In this document: positions 6,123-13,333 of the stretch, one piece after another
How positions within the stretch are numbered: the first letter of the stretch is position 1
Layout of the letters: each line of letters opens with the position of its first letter
Assembly (NCBI GenBank): GCA_030592625.1
Contig: JAUVIY010000034.1
Coordinates: 1-14,089, forward strand
Length of the DNA: 14,089 nucleotides
Direction: 5' to 3'
Source: Spirochaeta sp.
Lineage (GTDB): Bacteria; Spirochaetota; Spirochaetia; DSM-2461
Position numbers and translations under genes: made by a program
Notes under the pieces: model-generated
Seen by the model: the letters and a program-made list of their open reading frames with translations, nothing else
Told to the model about the DNA's origin: nothing
The model's database searches: none

Positions 6123-8900
6123 TTATCCTCCAATACCACTTAAATCTTGAAGCCTTTCACGGACTTTCTCGACCTCATCCATCTCCATTAGATCTGTAAG
6201 TATTCGTTCTGCCGATTCGAAATATTCTAAAGCATTACCATACTCCTCCTTCGTCATTGCAATTTCACCCAAGACTCTTTGAGCCATGCCGAGTTCTACG
6301 GTTTTACCGAAACGTCGAACAACCTCTATAGCCTCCTGGGCACATTGTTCAGCAATATCGATATCGTTCATACCGATATAGGATTCCGAAATACCGACGT
6401 AAGCGCAGGCAAGATATCGATAATCGAACTTATATAGGGCTTTATTTTTAACATTCTCAAAATATCGCAGGGCATCCTGGTAACGTTTTTCAGAAAGACA
6501 CAATTCACCCATATTGCATAGGGCGTAGCGCAAGTAGTGGTAATGTTCATATTTTTCTAGAATGGGTAATGCTTTCTTGAACTTCAGTTCTGCAGATTTG
6601 TAATCGCCCTGCTGATAGTCTACCGTGCCGAGATTATTGACAATGATCGCCGCCTTGAAATCATTGCCGCCGGACTCATAGGCTTCCAATGCCGCACTAT
6701 AATGCCTAATGGCTTTATCAAAGTTTCTCTTTTTCAGAGTCTCGATATTACCCTTTACATGCTCGACATTAGCAAGAAGATTCTGGTCTGCAATTTTTTT
6801 TAGTAACTCATAGATTTCCTCACATTTCTGCTCGGATTTCTCAATTTCACCCTGCATAAAGTATGTCTGGGATAGATAAAGATTCGAATAACACAACCCA
6901 ATCTCATCATTGTTTTCCCGAAACATGCTTAGGGACTTACACAGATAATGTTCCGCTTCGTCGATGTTCCCAGCCGCCCATGATAACCACCCCATCTGCA
7001 TCGTTAACCACGCCGATTCTCCGCTCTCCGAATCCGGACACAGCTCCAGAGCCGTCAAGAGCCATTCCCTGCAAGTGGCGAACTCACTGCGCATAATCCA
7101 GAAGGGAACCAGGGATCTTGTCATGGAGATGATAGCTGTGCCCTCATCGGTTTCAACCAGCCGTTTCATAGCATGACGGATGTTCTCCTGATTGGCCGTT
7201 ATCTTGTCTATAAATGATTTCTGTTCGGGACCATCCCATGCTTCCCTGGCATTCATCACCAAGCTAATAAAGTATCCGGCGTGTCGATCAAGGGATTCAT
7301 CTTCCTCTTCCGACACAATCAGACGCGCCCGGCCGTATTCGCCAATGGTTTCCAGGATGCCGAAGAAAGGTTCATCGTCCACGGGCGGTTTACGGAAGAC
7401 AAGGCTTTTATCCACCAGGGATTCAATACCATCCAGAACCTCAAGCTCATCCCCGATAACGGGTTCAAGAACCGCTGTAGCTGCGGCCAGAGAGATGCCG
7501 CCCCTGAACACGGAGATGTGACGGTAAATAGCCCTCTCCTCTTCAGCTAACAGATCGTAACTCCAATCAATGCAGGCCCGAAGGGTCTTGTGCCTGTCGG
7601 GCATATCATTAGGCCCCCCGGTAAGGAGCTTGAGCCGGGTATCCAGTCTCTTCAGGATTGCTTTTGGATTAATGAGACGAATTCTGGCAGCTGCCAGTTC
7701 GATGGCAAGGGGGATACCGTCAAGACGGGAGCAAATTTCAGCGACAACCGGGGCATTATCGTTATTAACGGTGAAATCAGGTTTGCTGGCACATGCCCTG
7801 TCGATAAAGAGCCTCGTGGCTTCGAATTGGCTGAGAACTCCGCCCTTCCCCGGCTTCGGCAGACTCAATGGCGGCACTTGAAAGACATGTTCGCCGCGGA
7901 TATTCAGAGGTTCCCGGCTTGTCACCAGGAATTTTACTCCCGGGCTCCGTTTGAGCCATGTTACGACAACCTGAAAAGCGCTCATCACCTGTTCGAAATT
8001 GTCCAGGACTATGAGCATTTCCTTGTCACTCAGGACATCCGCCACAAGCTCTACCGGATCGGTCTCAAATATTTGCGGGATGCCGAGCACTATCGCCGTT
8101 TCCAGGGCGACGCCTCTGGGCTGAGTAACCGCAGTAAGATCCACGAACCAGGTACCGTCACGGTTTCTGTCCACCAAATCGGCGGCCACCTGCAGAGCCA
8201 GGCGGGTTTTTCCCATCCCGCCTGGACCGATGAGGGAAACCAATCGGCAATCCTCCCTGCTGTAAAGCCCATTAATCGATTCCAGCTCTTTCTCCCGACC
8301 GATTAACGGGGTTGTCTGTACCGGCAGGTTGTTCGGCAGCACATCCATGGATTTCAAAGGAGGGAATTCGGTGGGCAGATCCGGGTGGTTAATCTGGAAG
8401 ATCTCTTCAGGACGTGCCAGATCCTTCAGACGGTGGGCCCCTTTGTCCTCGATCCATACACCTTCAGGAAGCAGATCACGGACCAGTTCCGCCGTCGCCC
8501 GGCTCATCACAACCTGACCGCCGTGAGCCAGGGATTCGATACGGGCGACCCGATTCACCGGCGGACCGAAATAATCGTTATCCCTCTCCCGGGCTGCACC
8601 GGTATGAAGCGACATGCGTACTCGTATGGGACGGGAAGTTTGCCACTCCTCCTCCCGTAAAATCAGCTGAGTTGCCAATGATGCTTTTACCGCATCAGTG
8701 GCCTCGGCGAAAGCACAGCAGAAAGCATCTCCAACAGTCTTGAAAACATGGCCGTTATGCTGATTGATTGTTTTCCGGAGTATTTCATCATGGCGTTTGA
8801 GGGCGATTTCCATTGCTGCCGGATCGTCCTGCCAGAGACGGGTAGAACCCTGGATATCGGTGAAGAGGAAGGTTACCGTTCCACTCGGGGCGGATACCAT
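6123..8900 (-). CDS. Class III adenylate cyclase - STAND/NB-ARC-like ATPase - TPR signalling protein
   Basis: This 925-residue soluble protein has three parts. Residues 8-170 are a class III cyclase domain: metal-binding Asp15 (FTDIQGSTRLW) and Asp58 (FKTVGDAF), adenine-specifying Lys54 and Asp109, and transition-state Asn116 and Arg120 (DYFGPPVNRVAR). All six are in canonical spacing, so cAMP synthesis is expected. Residues 195-500 are a STAND ATPase: Walker A GPGGMGKT (225-232), Walker B LIVLDN (Asp300), TSRE (327-330) and the GxP motif GIPLAIELAAAR (395-406), followed by a winged-helix-like region. Residues from about 560 to 915 are TPR-like helical repeats, with six or more visible. The architecture is known from actinobacterial multidomain cyclases; there is no C-terminal LuxR helix-turn-helix here. 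The start is ATG 8900: an in-frame stop lies 9 nt upstream, so it cannot be longer. No Shine-Dalgarno is visible. The signal sensed is unknown. Confidence 0.93.
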   Translation of the reverse strand: MVSAPSGTVTFLFTDIQGSTRLWQDDPAAMEIALKRHDEILRKTINQHNGHVFKTVGDAFCCAFAEATDAVKASLATQLILREEEWQTSRPIRVRMSLHTGAARERDNDYFGPPVNRVARIESLAHGGQVVMSRATAELVRDLLPEGVWIEDKGAHRLKDLARPEEIFQINHPDLPTEFPPLKSMDVLPNNLPVQTTPLIGREKELESINGLYSREDCRLVSLIGPGGMGKTRLALQVAADLVDRNRDGTWFVDLTAVTQPRGVALETAIVLGIPQIFETDPVELVADVLSDKEMLIVLDNFEQVMSAFQVVVTWLKRSPGVKFLVTSREPLNIRGEHVFQVPPLSLPKPGKGGVLSQFEATRLFIDRACASKPDFTVNNDNAPVVAEICSRLDGIPLAIELAAARIRLINPKAILKRLDTRLKLLTGGPNDMPDRHKTLRACIDWSYDLLAEEERAIYRHISVFRGGISLAAATAVLEPVIGDELEVLDGIESLVDKSLVFRKPPVDDEPFFGILETIGEYGRARLIVSEEEDESLDRHAGYFISLVMNAREAWDGPEQKSFIDKITANQENIRHAMKRLVETDEGTAIISMTRSLVPFWIMRSEFATCREWLLTALELCPDSESGESAWLTMQMGWLSWAAGNIDEAEHYLCKSLSMFRENNDEIGLCYSNLYLSQTYFMQGEIEKSEQKCEEIYELLKKIADQNLLANVEHVKGNIETLKKRNFDKAIRHYSAALEAYESGGNDFKAAIIVNNLGTVDYQQGDYKSAELKFKKALPILEKYEHYHYLRYALCNMGELCLSEKRYQDALRYFENVKNKALYKFDYRYLACAYVGISESYIGMNDIDIAEQCAQEAIEVVRRFGKTVELGMAQRVLGEIAMTKEEYGNALEYFESAERILTDLMEMDEVEKVRERLQDLSGIGG

Positions 8901-8922
8901 GACAGTTTAAACAATGAACGGG

Positions 8923-8928
8923 ATTGTA
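8923..8928 (-). promoter_or_regulatory. Candidate -10 box for the cyclase-lipoprotein unit
   Basis: TACAAT (part of TATACAAT) lies 22 nt before the cyclase ATG on the minus strand, in an AT-rich 147-nt gap (8901-9047). No good -35 box lies 17-18 nt upstream, so this is weak. If used, the leader would be about 15 nt and without a Shine-Dalgarno. The gap otherwise contains only a 5-bp stem (9035-9047) just after the HAAS gene stop, with no T tract. Confidence 0.3.
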
Positions 8929-9047
8929 TAGATTGCAAGCATAATAACTTATTTACTTGTATAAACATCATGAAAAGCCCACTTGTGTGCGATATATTAT
9001 GCCATCCGTCCATAATATCCCCGGCAAGCCGTTGTTTCCTTCGGAAA

Positions 9048-10004
9048 TCAGTGAGTTTCTTTTCCGACTATCCTCTCCCTCACTATCCGGAACAGCCCTC
9101 CGCCTATCTCAGCCAGATTTACAACAAGTACAATAAGAAAGATCACCTTGAATCCGATCCAGCCACCGGTATCGGCATAGAGGTTTCTGTCGGCAAGCAT
9201 AATTCCCGCCAATGAAGCCTCTGCGACCGACAAACCTATCTCTGTCCACAGCAGACCCATCCCCTTCTCTCCCTTCTGAAGTACCAGCACTCGAATGACT
9301 ATTCCGGCGGCCCAGAGAACAGTCAGCACCCCGACATAACGACGGAATACCTCGATGACGATCCGATGCCCCAGGGGCAAACCGCTCTTTGCAAAAGTAT
9401 TCTCGGCCAGTGTCACGATTGACGGATACAGATTCATCAGCATGATAAGGACTAAAAGAAATGCGATTGAAAATATCGACTCCAGTCTGGATTCAACCTT
9501 ATTCCCAACCTGGACATCCTTTAGATCCTCCACCTTCCAATCCTCCTCAAGATCCACAGTGCGACGACTGATTCGACTCATAACGATAAAAACAATTGTT
9601 AGCGCGCCAACTCCGCTCAGCCAGGCGCTGAATGCATTCAGCGGGACTATGAGAATCCTCCTGGCAAGATTCGCACCGGCCGGCCAATCCTGCAGAACTT
9701 CGACGATGAACATTGTAGTAAATGCGATGAGCATGGCACCGGCCATGATGGCCATTATCATGAAGTACAGATCCGCCAGGCCCGGAGCAATCACCTGCCG
9801 GTCTCCCTTGTAACGTGCAGCCACTTTACCCGGGGCTCCGAACTCCGATATTGCCGATTTCACCTCATCTTCCGTGGGTTCCTCACCGTAAGTGGCTTCA
9901 ATTTGATCTATCAGGAGGGAGCGCAGCTCCTCAGTGATATCTTTCCTTGATTTCCAGGGCAGCTTCGACCCGATGGCCCTCAGATACTGTTCAACGATTT
10001 TCAT
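9048..10004 (-). CDS. HAAS-domain membrane protein paired with a PadR regulator
   Basis: The 318-residue protein starts with a small helical domain (about 1-65) of the HAAS type: MKIVEQYLRAIGSKLPWKSRKDITEELRSLL with GEEPTEDEVKSAISEFGAPGKVAARY. This domain typically occurs in membrane proteins encoded next to PadR-like repressors. Six likely membrane helices follow (about 78-103, 117-143, 173-197, 222-243, 251-271 and 281-305), so it is an integral inner-membrane protein. A charged cytoplasmic or periplasmic loop (144-172) is rich in Asp, Glu and Lys. The ATG at 10004 overlaps the PadR stop as ATGA and has GAGGAAGGGAA directly before it, so it is translated in step with PadR. Its biochemical role is unknown. 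A membrane-stress or envelope-remodelling role is usual to suggest, but it is not shown here. Confidence 0.88.
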   Translation of the reverse strand: MKIVEQYLRAIGSKLPWKSRKDITEELRSLLIDQIEATYGEEPTEDEVKSAISEFGAPGKVAARYKGDRQVIAPGLADLYFMIMAIMAGAMLIAFTTMFIVEVLQDWPAGANLARRILIVPLNAFSAWLSGVGALTIVFIVMSRISRRTVDLEEDWKVEDLKDVQVGNKVESRLESIFSIAFLLVLIMLMNLYPSIVTLAENTFAKSGLPLGHRIVIEVFRRYVGVLTVLWAAGIVIRVLVLQKGEKGMGLLWTEIGLSVAEASLAGIMLADRNLYADTGGWIGFKVIFLIVLVVNLAEIGGGLFRIVRERIVGKETH

Positions 10005-10345
10005 TTCCCTTCCTCCTCATTCATCATCCGGCTCATCACCCGATTAATCCTCCGCCATTCCTCTCCAAGTCGACTGACCGTAATCCGACCGTCATCGGTT
10101 ATCGAATAGTACTTCCGGGGCCTTGACTCTCCGGTATCCCAGGAACTTTGAAGCAGCCCCTGGCTCTCCAGGCGCCTGAGAAGCGGATACAGGGTGTTCT
10201 GCTCTACATTGATTCCCGCATCCTGCAGTTCGGTTACAAGTGAATATCCATAAGTTGGTTTTCCCGACATCAGCAGAACTGAAAGAGTAAGAGTGCCCCT
10301 TTTCAGTTCCTGAAGCAGATTGTTCGATAGTTTTTCGTCGGCCAT
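10001..10345 (-). CDS. PadR-family transcriptional repressor
   Basis: The 114-residue protein is a PadR winged helix-turn-helix. It begins LLQELKRGTLTLSVLLMSGKPTYGYSL (9-36), then VEQNTLYPLLRRLESQGLL (47-65), the recognition-helix region and wing, with the wing strand RPRKYYSITDDG (75-86). A short C-terminal dimerisation helix (92-110) ends at NEEEGK, typical of the short subfamily-2 type found next to HAAS membrane proteins. The ATG at 10345 has AGGAGG at 7 nt. It overlaps the downstream membrane-protein gene by 4 nt. Such PadR proteins usually repress their own operon, which fits the palindrome over the promoter. Confidence 0.95.
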   Translation of the reverse strand: MADEKLSNNLLQELKRGTLTLSVLLMSGKPTYGYSLVTELQDAGINVEQNTLYPLLRRLESQGLLQSSWDTGESRPRKYYSITDDGRITVSRLGEEWRRINRVMSRMMNEEEGK

Positions 10346-10364
10346 ATTCTGACCTCCTGTCTAC

Positions 10365-10394
10365 ACATTACTGTATATCACACACTATTGTCAA
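10365..10394 (-). promoter_or_regulatory. Candidate promoter of padR-HAAS operon
   Basis: TTGACA (10394-10389) is a consensus -35 box. TAATGT (10370-10365) follows after 18 nt as a poor -10 box. The leader to the padR ATG would be about 13 nt and includes the AGGAGG. The -35 match is strong; the -10 match is only partial. Confidence 0.5.
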
Positions 10395-10409
10395 GTATAT
10401 ATTATTTGA
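10391..10409. promoter_or_regulatory. Imperfect palindrome overlapping the padR -35 box
   Basis: TCAAGTATATATTATTTGA is an interrupted inverted repeat (TCAA.TA...TA.TTGA) that overlaps the TTGACA box. It is a reasonable candidate operator for PadR autorepression. The arms are short, so chance cannot be excluded. Confidence 0.35.
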
Positions 10410-10455
10410 CCTTTTACGCAGGCTTCTGAGTTCCCGTCGTTACTGCTATCAGGCC

Positions 10456-10480
10456 GGTTTTCATGCTAAATGTGAAAATC
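10456..10480. repeat. Short inverted repeat between padR and the small plus-strand ORF
   Basis: GGTTTTCA (10456-10463) and TGAAAATC (10473-10480) form 8 pairs with one G-U wobble and a 9-nt loop. It lies about 25 nt before the small membrane ORF and far from the padR promoter. No T tract follows. The rest of 10410-10505 shows nothing else I can support. Confidence 0.3.
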
Positions 10481-10505
10481 ACTCTAAAGCCCCATGGAAG
10501 TTTAT

Positions 10506-10691
10506 GTGACCGGTCTGAATCTCCGTACCAGACGCATCTTGCTTTTTCTCGTCATCATTTTATCGGCCACGGCTATATTTATCGCCGGCCGTATTTCGGC
10601 CGGTCGCCTGGCGGATGCCGCAGGGTTGGACGACAGAGCTCTGGTGCTCGCCGAGAATCCCGGAAATCCGAAAGCATATCCCTTCCGATGA
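10506..10691 (+). CDS. Possible small membrane protein
   Basis: A GTG at 10506 with GGAAG 5 nt upstream opens a 61-residue frame. It has a basic start (MTGLNLRTRRI), one strong membrane helix (about ILLFLVIILSATAIFIAGRI) and a short polar tail ending KAYPFR. An ATG at 10494 in the same frame has no Shine-Dalgarno. Codon use is like that of the neighbouring genes and the basic-then-hydrophobic layout looks like a real single-pass protein. The end overlaps the next ORF as ATGA. I do not recognise a family. It could also be the N-terminal half of a frameshifted gene with the following ORF. Confidence 0.5.
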   Translation: MTGLNLRTRRILLFLVIILSATAIFIAGRISAGRLADAAGLDDRALVLAENPGNPKAYPFR

Positions 10692-10897
10692 ACCTGTGTA
10701 CGGTCCGAAAGAACGAGTTGCGCAGATTGCTGCGAGACAGGATCACCTCAGACGACGTTACCGGTACTGAGATCAGCAGCTTTGTATCAATCTACAACTA
10801 CCTGCAAAGCATGGAGTCTGGTGGGTGGTGCCCCCAGGGAGCGACTTTCGCTCTAGTATACCCAGCCGAAACCGGCCTGGAAGATGATATTCAATAA
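10688..10897 (+). CDS. Possible small soluble protein after the small membrane ORF
   Basis: The ATG at 10688 overlaps the previous stop (ATGA) and starts a 69-residue frame. The first 45 residues look protein-like: basic and helical RKNELRRLLRDRITSDDV, then TEISSFVSIYNYL. The last 25 look less natural and overlap the 3' end of the convergent membrane-protein gene by 45 nt. There is no Shine-Dalgarno, so translation would rely on coupling to the membrane ORF. I do not recognise it, and it may be spurious or part of a broken gene. Confidence 0.35.
   Translation: MNLCTVRKNELRRLLRDRITSDDVTGTEISSFVSIYNYLQSMESGGWCPQGATFALVYPAETGLEDDIQ
10839..10853 (-). repeat. Small stem-loop at the 3' end of the polytopic membrane gene
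   Basis: On the minus strand GAGCGA-AAG-TCGCTC overlaps the stop codon region of the membrane-protein gene. It has 6 perfect pairs and a 3-nt loop, but no T tract follows, so it is only a weak terminator candidate. Confidence 0.3.
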
Positions 10898-11506
10898 CAG
10901 AACCCCGCCATACAGGGACGCCAGGATGACAGCTCGGGTTTTCAAGCTCCTGATGGCCAGGATACCGATGACAGCTGCGTAGAAGTGGAAATAACCGAAG
11001 AAGAAAATAAGCCAGATGCCTCCGAAGGAACGGTTCCAGAAGGGATATTCCCACACCAGATGACCGCCGATGTTGAGAAAAACCTCAATCAACACACAGA
11101 AAGCGGCATAGCCGATCGCCCAGAACCATTTCTCGGGGAGTCCGAGAATCTTCTGGTTTCCATTTGGACTCAGGGTGTAGTAGTAGATGATACCGCTGAT
11201 GGCGAACATAAAGATGATTTCAATATTCCATCCTACCATCACCGTCAGGGCCGATGGTCCGGGAGTGGTCCAGAAGGCCGAATGTCCGGTAAAATGGAAA
11301 ATCAGGCCGTTCCAGGTCTCGTTGAAAAAATCGATACCCAGAAGCGTCAGCCCGGCGAATATCGCATCCCAGTTACCGGAACCTCGTGCTTTGCGAACCT
11401 CGGTTGCATAGATGTAAAAGACGATGGCCAGAAGCGGAATGACATACCATTGTAAAGTCGACCAATCCCTCAAATTTTCCAGTGCCTGTTTCGATGCCTG
11501 AGTCAT
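10853..11506 (-). CDS. Polytopic aromatic-rich membrane protein of unknown function
   Basis: The 217-residue protein has about six membrane helices (near 19-36, 46-62, 86-110, 127-147, 163-186 and 190-210) and an N-terminal amphipathic segment. It is unusually rich in Trp, Phe and Tyr. Charged or polar residues lie inside or at the edges of helices: DFFNETWNGLIFHFTGH (59-75), WNIEIIF (93-99), and a FLNIGGHLVWEYPFWNRSFGG block (143-163). Such clustered Asp, Glu, His and Asn residues suggest a binding or catalytic site within the membrane, but I cannot name the family. The ATG at 11506 has AGGAGG at 8 nt. It is a single-gene unit, convergent with the small ORFs and divergent from the 78-residue gene. 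Confidence 0.85.
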   Translation of the reverse strand: MTQASKQALENLRDWSTLQWYVIPLLAIVFYIYATEVRKARGSGNWDAIFAGLTLLGIDFFNETWNGLIFHFTGHSAFWTTPGPSALTVMVGWNIEIIFMFAISGIIYYYTLSPNGNQKILGLPEKWFWAIGYAAFCVLIEVFLNIGGHLVWEYPFWNRSFGGIWLIFFFGYFHFYAAVIGILAIRSLKTRAVILASLYGGVLLLNIIFQAGFGWVY

Positions 11507-11527
11507 TAATGAATCCTCCTATATCGG

Positions 11528-11557
11528 ATTTCAGCGTATGGAGGACAAAACTGTCAA
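11528..11557 (-). promoter_or_regulatory. Candidate promoter of the polytopic membrane gene
   Basis: TTGACA (11557-11552) is followed after 18 nt by TGAAAT (11533-11528), a 4-of-6 match to the -10 box. The leader to the ATG would be about 15 nt and contains AGGAGG. It shares the 100-nt divergent gap (11507-11606) with the 78-residue gene, for which I see no clear promoter. Confidence 0.35.
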
Positions 11558-11606
11558 GGGCGGTAATGCTGCCGGATTGCGATATATTGCACTCCGGAGG
11601 TTTCTC

Positions 11607-11843
11607 ATGATTTCAAAGATAGCTCTCAGCGGCAAACAGCTGGCAACCATTCGTCTCCGCCCGGATATTTACAAGAAAGCCGGCGCCCAGGTCGACGGTA
11701 AATCCATAGTCGGAGGACCTGCACAGCTTAAAGGCGTCAAAGAAGGTTTGGAGGTCTGGCTGAAAGAGTCCGGTAAAGTCACCCTCGAAATGGATCTCCG
11801 GCCCATCATCGACGATATTGATAAGGTGTTGGCGGCCGGCTGA
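11607..11843 (+). CDS. Small orphan protein (78 residues) upstream of pyruvate kinase
   Basis: This is a small soluble, basic protein that I do not recognise. It has the sequence MISKIALSGKQLATIRLRPD, then GKSIVGGPAQLKGVKEGLEVWLKE, and a strand-plus-helix end (KVTLEMDLRPIIDDIDKVL). The ATG at 11607 has GGAGG at 6 nt; the frame is open 23 codons further up but lacks a Shine-Dalgarno there. It ends 59 nt before the pyruvate kinase ATG on the same strand. The two could be co-transcribed, although pyruvate kinase also seems to have its own promoter. No Cys or His metal motif and no signal peptide are visible. Confidence 0.75.
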   Translation: MISKIALSGKQLATIRLRPDIYKKAGAQVDGKSIVGGPAQLKGVKEGLEVWLKESGKVTLEMDLRPIIDDIDKVLAAG

Positions 11844-11866
11844 TCAGTCCTTAAATTATGGTACCA

Positions 11867-11896
11867 CAGACACCGGTAACACTCATAAACTATACT
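11867..11896 (+). promoter_or_regulatory. Candidate leaderless promoter of pyruvate kinase
   Basis: CAGACA (11867-11872) and TATACT (11891-11896) are 18 nt apart. The expected start of transcription, six or seven bases after the -10 box, falls on or next to the A of the pyruvate kinase ATG (11903). No Shine-Dalgarno lies before this ATG, which fits a leaderless mRNA. Confidence 0.45.
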
Positions 11897-11902
11897 GGTG
11901 TC

Positions 11903-13333
11903 ATGAAACGGGATATCCATTTTGCAAGAACCAAAATCATCGGGACAATCGGCCCTGCATCAGAAAATCCGGAGGTCTTAAGACAAATGATATCCGCCGG
12001 TCTGGATGTGGTGAGGCTCAACTGCTCCCACTCCACCTCGGCGGATCTCGATCGATTCATCCGACTGATCCGCAAGGTATCATCTGATTGTGGAGAGCCG
12101 GTTTCCATACTGGCAGACCTGGGTGGTCCCAAAATTCGTCTGGCCGAACTTCCCGAGGATGTTCCGGTTAAAACCGGGGATACAATCACACTTACCACGG
12201 ACATAAATTACAAAGGCCGCGACAAGCTGCCGGCAGGATATCCGGAACTGGCTGAAGACCTGGAACCGGGAAACTGCATCCTTATCGACGACGGCCTGAT
12301 CCAACTGGAGGTTCTGAAGATTTCCCCGCCTGATATCGAATGCCGGGTTCTCAATGACGGTGTTCTGAAATCACGGAAAGGCATCAATCTTCCCGGCGTG
12401 GATATCAGCCTGTCCTGCATTACGGATAAGGACCGGGAGGATATCGACTTTCTGGTGACTCAGCCCATCGACTACATCGCCATGTCCTTCGTCCGTTCCC
12501 GGGATGATATCCGGGAACTCAGGGATTTATTGAAATCCAAAGGCTGGAGCATTCCCATCATCGCCAAGATCGAGAAACCCGAGGCGGTGGCCGATCTGGA
12601 GGGCATCATCGAGGAAACCAACATGGTGATGGTGGCCCGGGGAGATCTGGGCGTTGAGATGTCCGCCGAAGAAGTGCCTCTCATCCAGAAGCGTATCATC
12701 GCCGAATGCAACCGGCAGAACAAACCGGTTATTACAGCCACACAGATGCTCGATTCCATGATTATCAATCCCCGTCCCACCAGGGCGGAGGCCTCGGATG
12801 TGGCCAATGCGGTTTTCGACGGAACTGATGCGGTAATGCTCAGTGGAGAAACTTCCGTCGGCCGTTATCCTGTGGAAAGCGTCGGCATCATGGACGGTAT
12901 TGTCCGGGCCGCGGAGAATCAGCGAAGATTGTATAAAACCGGTATTGATCTCCGCCGGCAGGAAGCTATGAGCTTCGAGGAATCCATCTGTCATTCAACC
13001 TGCCTGATGGCCGAGGAAAACAACGCCGCCGCGATCATCTGCCTGACCAATAAAGGACGGACCGCATTATTGCTTTCCAGGTTCCGTTCGAGGGTGCCGG
13101 TAATCGCGTTCACCGAGAAGATGGATGCTGTGAGATACCTGAATATCATCTGGGGGGTCCAGGGCGAACTGATCGACCATGTGAAGGAAACAGATATCAC
13201 TCTCGATATGGCTGCGAAACTTGCAAAGGAAATAGGTTATATCAACCCGGGAGATACGGTAGTGTTCACAGCCGGCATTCCCCTGTTGGAAAGCCCGCAT
13301 ACGAATATGATTAAGATTCAAAAGATTAAATAA
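11903..13333 (+). CDS. pyk: Pyruvate kinase
   Basis: The enzyme makes pyruvate and ATP from phosphoenolpyruvate and ADP in the last step of glycolysis. The 476 residues are normal for a bacterial enzyme without a C-terminal PEP-utilising domain. Motifs, in order: TKIIGTIGPAS (10-20), RLNCSHS (38-44), DLGGPKIR (72-79) before the B-domain, AKIEKPEAV with catalytic Lys222 and metal-binding Glu225-type acidic residues, MVARGDLGVE with Asp248, ITATQMLDSMI (277-287), and NPRPTRAEASDVANAVFDGTDAVMLSGE (289-316). The C-terminal allosteric domain is complete. The frame extends 15 codons upstream, but I chose ATG 11903 because the family begins KRxIxxARTKIIGTIGP. There is no Shine-Dalgarno; see the promoter entry. 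After the stop there is only a weak 5-bp stem and no clear terminator. Confidence 0.97.
   Translation: MKRDIHFARTKIIGTIGPASENPEVLRQMISAGLDVVRLNCSHSTSADLDRFIRLIRKVSSDCGEPVSILADLGGPKIRLAELPEDVPVKTGDTITLTTDINYKGRDKLPAGYPELAEDLEPGNCILIDDGLIQLEVLKISPPDIECRVLNDGVLKSRKGINLPGVDISLSCITDKDREDIDFLVTQPIDYIAMSFVRSRDDIRELRDLLKSKGWSIPIIAKIEKPEAVADLEGIIEETNMVMVARGDLGVEMSAEEVPLIQKRIIAECNRQNKPVITATQMLDSMIINPRPTRAEASDVANAVFDGTDAVMLSGETSVGRYPVESVGIMDGIVRAAENQRRLYKTGIDLRRQEAMSFEESICHSTCLMAEENNAAAIICLTNKGRTALLLSRFRSRVPVIAFTEKMDAVRYLNIIWGVQGELIDHVKETDITLDMAAKLAKEIGYINPGDTVVFTAGIPLLESPHTNMIKIQKIK

Noticed and set aside
7590..8306. 238-codon plus-strand ORF inside the cyclase gene
   Set aside because: It is antisense to the ATPase domain, with no family-like motifs. 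The minus frame carries Walker motifs throughout, so this is a shadow frame.
8748..9215. 155-codon plus-strand ORF spanning the gap between the cyclase and HAAS genes
   Set aside because: It overlaps both minus-strand genes, lacks a Shine-Dalgarno and reads as low-quality protein. The gap itself looks like a promoter region.
11858..11902. Upstream ATG for pyruvate kinase (15 extra residues)
   Set aside because: The extension has no Shine-Dalgarno, does not match the family N-terminus, and overlaps the likely promoter.
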